From NCBI GenBank assembly GCA_002862095.1, contig PHSQ01000001.1:310001-374000 (forward strand): DNA of 64,000 nucleotides. Direction: 5' to 3'. Below, piece after piece: positions 8,356 to 15,817 of the stretch. Within the stretch, counting starts at the first letter, position 1. The number at the start of each line of letters is the position of its first letter. Below the pieces are notes generated by a model that did not search any database, was not told the DNA's origin, and was given only the letters and a program-made list of their open reading frames with translations. Source of the DNA: Methylocystis sp. KS32 (GTDB taxonomy: Bacteria; Pseudomonadota; Alphaproteobacteria; Rhizobiales; Beijerinckiaceae). The position numbers and the translations under genes are program-made.

Positions 8356-10320
8356 TCAACGCTCCCAATTGAAAACCGCGACTCCGCATGGCGCAAGCAA
8401 GCGCTCGCCCAAGAGCAAGCGCGCATCGCCCGCAATCGCCGATATGTCGAAATCCTGCTCGCCATAGTTGAACACATAACGCATCGGGCCGTTGTCGCGA
8501 ATTCGAATGTGCGCCGGCAATTCCCTGATTGCGAGGCCCGCCTCCTCCGACAATCCTCGCAGGATGGCGTCGCGCAGGAAATCATTCGGCAGGCCCGCGA
8601 GATAATAGAAGCGCTCGCGCCGTGTCAGCGCGGGCTCTCCATCGCGGCAGCGGAGCACGATTTCCGCGGCGTCGCCAGCGGCGACGATTTCCCGCCAGCA
8701 TTGAAACATCGTGTCCGCCGCTGGGTCGACCATGATCGAGCCGCCCGGTCTCAGCGATTCGACACGACACACGGAGATGCCGACCAGATTGCGGAAGGCG
8801 CCCGGCGGCAGCTCTGGCGGAATCTGGAAGTCTTGTGTTTTTGAGCCGCTTCGCGGACCGAGCAGGATAACGGCCCCGCTCGCCTCCATCGCTTGCGCGA
8901 GCGCTTCGCTCGATGAGAAGAGAGCGGGGGCGATGATCAACTTGCGGCCAAGGAGCGCCTCCGGCGTCGGCGGCGCTATGTCTATATTGAGGCCGAGTCG
9001 GCGTAAGCCCTCGTAAAAATTCAATACGATGTCGAAATACGAAAAATTCCACCCCTGGGGCTGAATCTTCCAGGCGAAGGCGCTTTCATAATCGAAGACG
9101 AGGGCCACGTCGGCGCGACGCGTCTCGACGCGGGCGTCGATCTTCGCGAGTTCTTGCGCAACCTTGGCGACGACGTGATAGCTGTCGTTGGGTTGGCAAT
9201 TTGGCAGCAACAAGCCCTCGTGCATTTGTTCCTGCGCAAAGGGCGCTTGGCGCCAGCGAAAATAGCTTACGACCTCGGCGCCCGCCGCGAAGGCTTCGAA
9301 GCTCCAGAGCCGCGCGACGCTTTCAGCGGGCAAGGGGTTCCAGGGCGCCCAGTTCACCGCGCCCGGCTGCTGCTCCATCACCCACCAGCGACCGCGCCCG
9401 CAGGCCCGATACAGATCGTGATGGAAGGCCTGAAAGTCGGGATCGCCAACGCGCATGAAGCGCTGCTTGAACAAATCGTCGCGATTGCCGCGCTCGAGAA
9501 AGCCGAGGGGATAACTGTCCCAGGCGACCACGTCGAGATCGCGCCCGACGGCGAAATGGTCGAAAGAGGTGAAGGAGCCCATGAAATTGTGGAGAATGTC
9601 GCGACCGGGCGAACGCCGCCGGACGATCTCGGCCTGCCGCTTGTTGAAGGCGACGAGTTGATCTGACGAGAAACGCTGAAAATCGATAAGATGTGACGGA
9701 TTGGCCTCGGTGACCGTCAAATTGGGAAGTTCGATTTGATCGAAGCGCGAAAGCTCCATCGACCAGAAAACGTTACCCCAGGCGCCGTTGAGCGCCTCGA
9801 TATCGCGGTATTTCCTCTCACACCATAGGCGGAAGGCGTCGCGTGCGCTGTTGGAATAACTCTCGACCGTGTCGTGACAGCCGTATTCGTTGTCGATCTG
9901 CCAAGCGACGACATGGGGATGATCGCCGAAGGCCTCCGCCACCGCCGCGACAATGCGTTCGCATTCGAGAATATAGGGCTCATAGCTAAAGCAGTAATGC
10001 CGCCGCGAGCCGAAATTGCGGGCCCGCCCGTGGACGTCGAGCGCGATCATGTCGGGCATTTTGTCGACAAGCCATTTTGGCGGCGTTGCGGTCGGCGTCC
10101 CGAGAACGATATCGAGCCCGGCGCCGGCCAAGACGTCGATCGCGCGCTTGAACCATTCGAAATCGTAGCGCCCCTCTACCGGCTCGAGGCGCGACCACGC
10201 AAATTCGCCGATCCGGACGCAGGAGAGGCCGATTTCGCGCATCCTGCGCGCGTCTCCGTCCCAAAAGGCCTCGGGCCAATGTTCCGGGTAGTAGCAGACG
10301 CCAAGTCTTTGCTTTGTCAC
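8356..10320 (-). CDS. GH42 family beta-galactosidase
   Basis: This 654-residue cytoplasmic glycosidase releases galactose from beta-galactosides. The GH42 start LGVCYYPEHWPE, the acid/base Glu in AWQIDNEYGCHD (near residue 143) and the nucleophile Glu in WWVMEQQPGAVNWAP (near 315) are all present. The TIM barrel is followed by the trimerisation domain and a small C-terminal beta domain ending LLAPCGVAVFNWER. There is no signal peptide. It is the first gene of a tight operon with galK and galT, so galactose is channelled directly to the Leloir pathway. No transporter, galE, galM or regulator is adjacent. Confidence 0.93.
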   Translation of the reverse strand: MTKQRLGVCYYPEHWPEAFWDGDARRMREIGLSCVRIGEFAWSRLEPVEGRYDFEWFKRAIDVLAGAGLDIVLGTPTATPPKWLVDKMPDMIALDVHGRARNFGSRRHYCFSYEPYILECERIVAAVAEAFGDHPHVVAWQIDNEYGCHDTVESYSNSARDAFRLWCERKYRDIEALNGAWGNVFWSMELSRFDQIELPNLTVTEANPSHLIDFQRFSSDQLVAFNKRQAEIVRRRSPGRDILHNFMGSFTSFDHFAVGRDLDVVAWDSYPLGFLERGNRDDLFKQRFMRVGDPDFQAFHHDLYRACGRGRWWVMEQQPGAVNWAPWNPLPAESVARLWSFEAFAAGAEVVSYFRWRQAPFAQEQMHEGLLLPNCQPNDSYHVVAKVAQELAKIDARVETRRADVALVFDYESAFAWKIQPQGWNFSYFDIVLNFYEGLRRLGLNIDIAPPTPEALLGRKLIIAPALFSSSEALAQAMEASGAVILLGPRSGSKTQDFQIPPELPPGAFRNLVGISVCRVESLRPGGSIMVDPAADTMFQCWREIVAAGDAAEIVLRCRDGEPALTRRERFYYLAGLPNDFLRDAILRGLSEEAGLAIRELPAHIRIRDNGPMRYVFNYGEQDFDISAIAGDARLLLGERLLAPCGVAVFNWER

Positions 10321-10793
10321 CGGGCCGTCCCCGTCCAGATCGCGAGCGAAATCCGCGCCGATGCCATTGCGACAAAGGTCTGACGTCTTGATGACGGCAT
10401 TTGCGCCCTGGCGCCGCGCCTTCTTTTGAGGATTTTACCTTTTTACCGGGGAATTTACCTTGGAAGATCGGTTCGCGCGGACCACCTCCGCCATCATAAA
10501 TTTTAGCCATTTTTTTTTCAAATGAATGTAATTCCTGCAGACCGCATATTTCTTCCCGCCCATCAGCCCGCCGGGGCGGCGCGAAGCGACGGCTGGCCGC
10601 CTATAGACATCCTGCCGAAACGGCTCTCGAGGGACAGCGCCCCAATCAGGACAGCGAGGATGCCGCCTCTTGTCGCGGAGGAAACAGCGCTTATGGCCGC
10701 TTGTTAAACTGGATCGTCGTTCCCCTCTCTATCGGCTTGCTCATCATGTTGATCACGGCGCGGCTTGTTTTGAGCCGCAGATGACGCCCCCAG
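10321..10793. other. upstream region of the galactosidase operon
   Basis: About 470 bases with no convincing gene. The part nearest the GH42 start carries the TTTACC repeats listed separately and poly-T/poly-A stretches around 10500-10520. Further out, a frame on the plus strand ending at TGA 10782-10784 encodes a hydrophobic stretch (LLNWIVVPLSIGLLIMLI) from a possible TTG at 10701. It has no properly spaced ribosome site and could be a gene remnant. Confidence 0.35.
10434..10459. promoter_or_regulatory. three direct TTTACC repeats upstream of the GH42 operon
   Basis: TTTACC occurs at 10434-10439, 10442-10447 and 10454-10459 (GGTAAA on the coding strand), 114-139 bases before the GH42 start. 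Clustered direct repeats in an AT-rich upstream stretch suggest a regulator-binding site, but no cognate factor is known to me. Confidence 0.3.
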
Positions 10794-11954
10794 TCAAAAC
10801 AAGGCGAGTTGCTCCCCGGCGCGGACTGGTCGCTGGAATAGATCGCAGCGCAGACGGGTGACGCCGAAATTCAGCCGAGACGCGGCGATCTCGAATCTGC
10901 GGCCGGTCATCGAGGCGTAAGGCCCCGCGCCCTTCATTCGCTTGTCAAAAGCGGAATCATAAAGCTTGCCGTCTCGGGCAGAACGGATGAGCGAAAGGAC
11001 ATGTCGCGCCTTGTCGGGAAAATGGGCGACGAGCCACTCGGCGAACAGTTCCCGCACCTCTAGCGGCAGACGCAGCATCACATATCCCGCCTCGTGCGCC
11101 CCAGCGGCGTGGGCTCTCGTCAGTATGGTCTCGATTTCACCATCGTTGATCGCTGGTATAATGGGCGCCACCATGACCGCAGTGGGAATACCGGCGGCGG
11201 CCAGCTTCGAGATCGTGTCGAGGCGGCGCCGCGGGGACGCCGCGCGTGGCTCCATGGCGCGGGCAAGCCCGCCGTCCAATGTCGTCACGGAGATCGCGAC
11301 CTTGACGAGCCCCTTGCGCGCCATTGGCCCGAGTATGTCGATGTCGCGCGTCACTAGCGCCGACTTCGTTACGATTGCGACGGGGTGGTTCGCGCGCGCC
11401 AGCACCTCCAGCAGGCCCCGCATGACGCGGCGTTGCTTTTCGATCGGTTGATAAGGATCGGTGTTCGTGCCGATGGCCAGGGTCTTCGGCGCATAGCCCG
11501 GCGCCGACAGCTCTCGTTCCAGAATTTTCGGCGCGCCTTCCTTGACGAATATCTCGGTCTCGAATTCCAGCCCGGGAGAAAAACCGACATAGGCGTGGGT
11601 CGGTCGGGCGAAGCAATAGATGCAGCCGTGCTCGCATCCGCGATAGGGATTGATCGAGCGATCGAAGGAAATGTCTGGCGAGTCATTACGGGTGATGACG
11701 CTACGCGGACGCTCGATGTGAATATTGGTCTTCAGACATTCGAGGTTTTCCAGCGAATCCCAACCGTCGTTCTCCTCCTCGCGGACGAAAGGCTCGTAAC
11801 GACCGCTTCGTTTGGAGAGAGCCCCACGCCCGCGTCGACGTTCGGCGGCGACCTGATCGATCGGCGTTAAAAGCGATTCCATTGAATGACGGGTCGACGG
11901 GCTTCCGACCGTGAGCCCAAGCGGACCGCCTTGGGATATCTCGGGTGAGTTCAT
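10794..11954 (-). CDS. PA0069/SplB-like radical SAM protein
   Basis: The protein has 386 residues. The radical SAM cluster motif is CEHGCIYCF (Cys-x3-Cys-x2-Cys) at about 105-113, followed by the family-typical ARPTHAYVGF, and GTNTDPYQPIEKQ near 157. The family is annotated as SplB-related (spore photoproduct lyase-like), but the reaction of the PA0069 branch is not established. The start ATG (11952-11954) has GGAGGAG eight bases upstream. Two tandem LexA-type boxes lie 166-199 bases upstream, which suggests induction by DNA damage and supports a repair role. The N-terminal ~75 residues are basic and probably disordered. Confidence 0.9.
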   Translation of the reverse strand: MNSPEISQGGPLGLTVGSPSTRHSMESLLTPIDQVAAERRRGRGALSKRSGRYEPFVREEENDGWDSLENLECLKTNIHIERPRSVITRNDSPDISFDRSINPYRGCEHGCIYCFARPTHAYVGFSPGLEFETEIFVKEGAPKILERELSAPGYAPKTLAIGTNTDPYQPIEKQRRVMRGLLEVLARANHPVAIVTKSALVTRDIDILGPMARKGLVKVAISVTTLDGGLARAMEPRAASPRRRLDTISKLAAAGIPTAVMVAPIIPAINDGEIETILTRAHAAGAHEAGYVMLRLPLEVRELFAEWLVAHFPDKARHVLSLIRSARDGKLYDSAFDKRMKGAGPYASMTGRRFEIAASRLNFGVTRLRCDLFQRPVRAGEQLALF

Positions 11955-12270
11955 GGCGGCGGCTCCTCCGAAAAGATATTAATCGCGATCCAAGGCCGAC
12001 TTTCAGTCCGGCTTGCGGCCGGAGCCGCCGCCGAGGGGACCGCAGCCAGACCCTCGCGCCGCAAGCCGAACTTGAAAACGCGTCGGTTACTCACGCAGGA
12101 ACGAGTTTCGCTCAGACGAGAACACAGAGTGAACATTAGAACAAGTAGAGAACCTTCTCTTCGCTGTCAACCACCCACCCGACGACGCGGCTCGGCCGGG
12201 GTCCGGATTCCCACTTCGCGCGAAAAAGCCTTAGAAGACGCGTGATGATTCTCGGTCAAACCATTGGACC
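11955..12270. other. divergent intergenic region, radical SAM gene / YchJ gene
   Basis: About 315 bases between two divergent genes. It holds the tandem LexA boxes at 12120-12153 and little else. If the minus-strand promoter overlaps the boxes, the radical SAM transcript would have a leader of roughly 150 bases. I see no riboswitch or RNA gene. Confidence 0.4.
12120..12153 (-). promoter_or_regulatory. two tandem LexA (SOS) boxes
   Basis: On the coding strand of the radical SAM gene, GTTC-N7-GTTC occurs twice: 12153-12139 and 12134-12120, separated by four bases. GTTC-N7-GTTC is the established LexA operator of alphaproteobacteria. Both copies are exact in all eight fixed bases. The boxes sit in the divergent spacer between the radical SAM gene (minus) and the YchJ-like gene (plus, start 118 bases away), and could control either or both. 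Confidence 0.75.
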
Positions 12271-12813
12271 ATGCTGCAAATGAGCGAAACCGCCTGTCCC
12301 TGCCGACTCCACGCCGCCTACCCGACGCCCTATTCCGCGTGTTGCGCGCCCTATCTCGAGGCCGGTAAGCCCGCTCCCACGGCGGAATCCCTGATGCGGG
12401 CCCGCTATAGCGCCTATGCGCGGGGCAATATCGACTTTCTTCTCGACTCCCTCGCCCCGGAATCGCGATACGACTTCGACCGCAAGGCCGTCACCCACTG
12501 GTCGAGCCAAGCGCAGTGGCTGGGGCTCGAAATTCTCTCCACCGAGCGGGGCCAACCCGGCGATAAGGACGGCTATGTGGAATTCGTCGCCCATTTCGTG
12601 ATGGAAGGCGAGCGGCGCGCCCATCGGGAGCGCTCGCTGTTCCGCTTCGACGAAGGCGAGGGACGTTGGTATTTCGTCGAAGAGGCGAACCGAAAAGCCG
12701 CGCCGATCGTCAAGGGCCATCAAACTGGCCGAAACGACCCTTGCCCTTGCGGGTCGGGCAAGAAATATAAGAAATGTTGCGGAGCAACGGACCGAAGCTC
12801 CGCGGACACATGA
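12271..12813 (+). CDS. YchJ-family protein with C-terminal SEC-C zinc motif
   Basis: The protein has 180 residues. An N-terminal cysteine motif [17 protein letters not shown] is followed by a YchJ/NTF2-like middle domain ([13 protein letters not shown], near residue 45) and a C-terminal SEC-C zinc ribbon [16 protein letters not shown] at about 155-170. SEC-C motifs bind zinc and resemble the SecB-binding tail of SecA, but YchJ function is unknown. The start is ATG 12271 or the in-frame ATG 12280. It lies divergent from the SOS-box radical SAM gene. Confidence 0.85.
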   Translation: MLQMSETACPCRLHAAYPTPYSACCAPYLEAGKPAPTAESLMRARYSAYARGNIDFLLDSLAPESRYDFDRKAVTHWSSQAQWLGLEILSTERGQPGDKDGYVEFVAHFVMEGERRAHRERSLFRFDEGEGRWYFVEEANRKAAPIVKGHQTGRNDPCPCGSGKKYKKCCGATDRSSADT

Positions 12814-12866
12814 GATTTACCGCCCGCGCCAATTGCCGGGCGCCTTGACAAGACGAGAGACGCAAA

Positions 12867-13256
12867 ATGAATTGGCGATTGAATCCCGCGTCTTACGCGC
12901 CCTATCTTTTGAGCGTGCTGAGGATTGTCACGGCGTTCCTGTTCCTGCAGCATGGAACCGCCAAACTAATTGGCCATCCTCATGTGGCGATGTTCGACGG
13001 GCTCAAGCTATACTCCCTGCTCGGCTTTGCCGGAATTCTGGAGATCGGCGGCGGCCTTTTGCTCCTCGTGGGATTTTTGACCCGGCCTACCGCCTTCCTG
13101 CTCTCCGGCATGATGGCGGCAGCCTATTTCATGGCCCATTTCCCCAAGGGCTCCTTGCCGATTCTCAATCAGGGAGAACCGGCGGCGCTGTTTTGTTTCA
13201 TCTTCTTGTATCTGGCGGCGGCCGGCCCCGGCCGCATCGCCTTCGACCGCGATTGA
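12867..13256 (+). CDS. DoxX-family membrane protein
   Basis: The protein has 129 residues with four hydrophobic segments: SVLRIVTAFLFLQHGTAK near residue 13, FAGILEIGGGLLLLVGFL near 50, AFLLSGMMAAAYFMAHF near 72, and LFCFIFLYLAAAGPG near 105. HGTAKL after the first segment is typical of DoxX. Family members are small inner-membrane proteins linked to quinone or thiol redox chemistry. The start is ATG 12867. It converges on argJ with a shared hairpin between them. Confidence 0.85.
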   Translation: MNWRLNPASYAPYLLSVLRIVTAFLFLQHGTAKLIGHPHVAMFDGLKLYSLLGFAGILEIGGGLLLLVGFLTRPTAFLLSGMMAAAYFMAHFPKGSLPILNQGEPAALFCFIFLYLAAAGPGRIAFDRD

Positions 13257-13265
13257 CGCACTGGC

Positions 13266-13306
13266 GCATGTTCCCAAAAACCGATTCGCGCTTGCTGGGA
13301 ACATGC
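13266..13306. terminator. bidirectional terminator-like hairpin
   Basis: A perfect 10-bp stem, GCATGTTCCC / GGGAACATGC, with a 21-base loop between the convergent DoxX and argJ genes. Its last base is the first base of the argJ stop triplet. The stem sequence closely resembles the hairpin at 49735-49785, so it may also belong to a dispersed repeat family. Confidence 0.6.
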
Positions 13307-14553
13307 TAGCTGCGGTAGTCGCCGTTGATCGCCACATATTCCTTGGTGAGATCGCAGGTCCAAACTGTGGCGGAACCCGAGCCGAGCGCTAGATCGACGC
13401 GCAATTTGATCTCGTCGCGCTTCATGAGTTCGGAAACGGCGGCTTCGTCGTAAGAGGGATCGCGCAGCCCCTTGTGCGCGACGCGAATGCCGCCAAACCA
13501 GATCGACAGGCGATCGCGATCGGCCTGTTCTCCCGCCTTTCCCACCGCCATGACGACGCGGCCCCAATTGGCGTCCTCGCCGGCGATTGCGGTCTTCACC
13601 AGCGGCGAATTCGCGATCGATAGAGCGATTCGCTTGGCGGCGCGGTCATTCGCCGCGCCGTCGACAACGATCTCGATGAATTTACGCGCGCCTTCGCCGT
13701 CCTTGACCACCTGATGGGCAAGATCGAGCAGCACTTCGTCGAGCGCGGCGCGAAATTCGTTCAGCCGGCGGTCGCCGGCTTTTTCTATCTCCGGGGCGCC
13801 TCGGCGGGCCGCCGCTCCTGTTGCGAACAGGAGCAAAGTATCCGAAGTCGACGTGTCGCTGTCCACGGTGATGGCGTTGAAAGAGCCGCGTACCGAACGC
13901 GAGAGCAGGGTCTGCAAGGCGTCCGCGCCGATCGCCGCGTCGGTGAAGACGAAAGCTAGCATCGTGGCCATATCCGGCGCGATCATTCCCGCGCCCTTCG
14001 CAAAGCCCCCGATCCGCGTTTCGACGCCTTCGATCATGGCCGTGCGGGTCGAGAGCTTGGGGTAGGTGTCGGTCGTCATGATGGCCCGAGCGGCCTCTAG
14101 CCAGGCTTCGGGCCGCGCCTTGGCCACGAGCTTGGGCAGAACGGATTCGAATTTGGAAGCGTCCAGCGGCTCCCCGATGACGCCGGTCGAGGCGAGGAAA
14201 ATCTGGCGCTCCGGCGTCCCGGTCGCGGCGGCGGCGAGCTTGGCGGAAAGCTTGACCGCATCCTTGCCCACCTTGCCGGTGAAGGCGTTGGCGTTGCCGG
14301 AGTTCACCAGCAGCGCGCGAGCCTTCCCCCCTTCGACTCGCGCTCGGCACCAATCGACGGGAGCCGACGGGCATTTGGATTTCGTGAACACGCCAGCAAC
14401 GCGCGCGCCCTCGTCCAGTAGCGCCAGCATGACGTCGGTTCGCCCCTTGTAACGGACCCCCGCCGCGCCCGCCGCGAATCGCACGCCTTCGATCGCGGGA
14501 ATTTCGGGAATGCTCTTGGGCGCCAGCGGCGAAACGGGTGCGGCTTTGGCCAT
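13306..14553 (-). CDS. argJ: bifunctional ornithine acetyltransferase / N-acetylglutamate synthase
   Basis: This 415-residue enzyme transfers acetyl from N-acetylornithine to glutamate and so recycles the acetyl group in arginine synthesis. It is a self-cleaving Ntn-like protein: [17 protein letters not shown] (near residue 187) contains the Thr that becomes the beta-chain N-terminus. The [13 protein letters not shown] motif near 85 and the C-terminal signature are also present. The start is ATG 14551-14553 with an AAGGA site; an upstream in-frame TTG lacks spacing. No other arg genes are adjacent. Confidence 0.95.
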   Translation of the reverse strand: MAKAAPVSPLAPKSIPEIPAIEGVRFAAGAAGVRYKGRTDVMLALLDEGARVAGVFTKSKCPSAPVDWCRARVEGGKARALLVNSGNANAFTGKVGKDAVKLSAKLAAAATGTPERQIFLASTGVIGEPLDASKFESVLPKLVAKARPEAWLEAARAIMTTDTYPKLSTRTAMIEGVETRIGGFAKGAGMIAPDMATMLAFVFTDAAIGADALQTLLSRSVRGSFNAITVDSDTSTSDTLLLFATGAAARRGAPEIEKAGDRRLNEFRAALDEVLLDLAHQVVKDGEGARKFIEIVVDGAANDRAAKRIALSIANSPLVKTAIAGEDANWGRVVMAVGKAGEQADRDRLSIWFGGIRVAHKGLRDPSYDEAAVSELMKRDEIKLRVDLALGSGSATVWTCDLTKEYVAINGDYRS

Positions 14554-14726
14554 GAAAATCAATCCTTGCTAGGGGAGCGGCTGTTGCGCGGTGTTAACGC
14601 CTGTAGCCGCCGCGTCAAGAGGCTCGCGCAAGACCGCGCCGGGGAAAATGCTTGGCGCCGCGTTAAATTCCGGGCCAGCGCCTCGGGAGAATGCGCGGCG
14701 CCGTTTCGCGAAGGATGAAACGAAAA

Positions 14727-14755
14727 CGCGCCTCTCGCGGGAAGCGAAAGGCGCG
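14727..14755 (-). terminator. hairpin after the parvulin gene
   Basis: Stem CGCGCCT / AGGCGCG with a 15-base loop, about 25 bases downstream of the parvulin stop on its strand. It probably ends that transcript before argJ. There is no strong T-run, so confidence is moderate. Confidence 0.45.
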
Positions 14756-14777
14756 CGTCAAAAGAGACGGAAGAGAT

Positions 14778-15680
14778 TTATTTCTTTTTCTCTTCCGGCT
14801 TGGCGGCCTTCGCGGCTTCGGCCGGCTTCGCCGCAGTGTCCGCCGGAGGTTCGGTGCGCTCGATCTTGGCGCCCTCGCGCAGCTTGGAGACCAGGTCGCT
14901 TTGAGCTTTTTGCACGACGTAGCGCGCCACCTGATCCCGCACTTGGTCGAGCGGCGGGAAGGTCTTAGCGCGCTTCTCGTCGAGCTTGATGATGTGCCAG
15001 CCGAATTGAGATTTCACGGGATCGGACACCTGGCCCGGCTCCATTTTGGCGACAGCCTCGCCGAATTCCGGCACCATCCTGTCCTTGGTGAACCAGCCAA
15101 GATCGCCGTCCTTGGAACCCGGATCCTTGGACAGTTCGCCGGCCACCTTCTTGAAATCCTCTCCGCCCTTGATTCGCTTTTCCGCGACTTTCGCCTCATC
15201 CTCTGTCGGGACGAGAATGTGATGGGCGTGGTACTCCGTGTCGGGTTTTTGATTCTTCGCCGCCTCGTCATAGGTCTGCTTGATCGCAGCGTCCGTCGCC
15301 GCTTCCTTGGCGACCTTTCCAAGGAGCGTCTCCATCAGCGCCTTGTCGCGCAGGTAAGCGAGACGCTTGGCGAATTCCGGAGTCTCGGACAGCTTTTCCG
15401 CCTGCGCCTTCTGTACGACGAGCTGCTCGTCGATCAGAAAATCCAGGATATAGGCGTCGCGAGCCTTGCCTTCGACCTGACGCGGAATGCCCGGACCAAT
15501 GTCCTCGGCGGCAAGCTTCGCGTCTTCGTCGGTAATCTCGACGCCGTTCACCTTGGCCAAAACCTTGGCCTGCGCGGTCGCGCCGGCGATGGCTAAAAAT
15601 CCGCACAAGCCGAGGGCGAGACCAAGGACTTTGTGCGCGGCGCGGGCGTCGTAACGCACATTCGTCTGGGCGTGAGACAT
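14778..15680 (-). CDS. periplasmic parvulin-type peptidyl-prolyl isomerase
   Basis: This 300-residue exported chaperone assists folding of outer-membrane or periplasmic proteins. Residues ~20-40 form the hydrophobic core of a signal peptide ending near TAQAKV. A SurA-N-like helical region follows, then a rotamase domain at about 150-250 (YHAHHILVPTEDEA, DGDLGWFTKDRMVPEF, SQFGWHIIKLDEKR). The tail is a low-complexity Ala/Lys stretch. The start is ATG 15678-15680 with GGAGAAGG directly upstream. It is transcribed after glnE. Confidence 0.9.
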   Translation of the reverse strand: MSHAQTNVRYDARAAHKVLGLALGLCGFLAIAGATAQAKVLAKVNGVEITDEDAKLAAEDIGPGIPRQVEGKARDAYILDFLIDEQLVVQKAQAEKLSETPEFAKRLAYLRDKALMETLLGKVAKEAATDAAIKQTYDEAAKNQKPDTEYHAHHILVPTEDEAKVAEKRIKGGEDFKKVAGELSKDPGSKDGDLGWFTKDRMVPEFGEAVAKMEPGQVSDPVKSQFGWHIIKLDEKRAKTFPPLDQVRDQVARYVVQKAQSDLVSKLREGAKIERTEPPADTAAKPAEAAKAAKPEEKKK

Positions 15681-15817
15681 AACCTTCTCCAAATGAAGCG
15701 GCCTTTGGCCGGAGCGTCCACCACGGCCCGAGCGGTCGTGCGCGACAAATCGGGAATATCTATGCCGAAGCCGACGATCCTGACAACCGCCCCTAAGCGC
15801 TTTAGCCAAAAAACCTG

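Noticed and set aside
11951..12136. A 61-codon minus-strand frame before the radical SAM gene
   Set aside because: Its ATG sits inside the LexA boxes and it has no ribosome site or recognisable motif.
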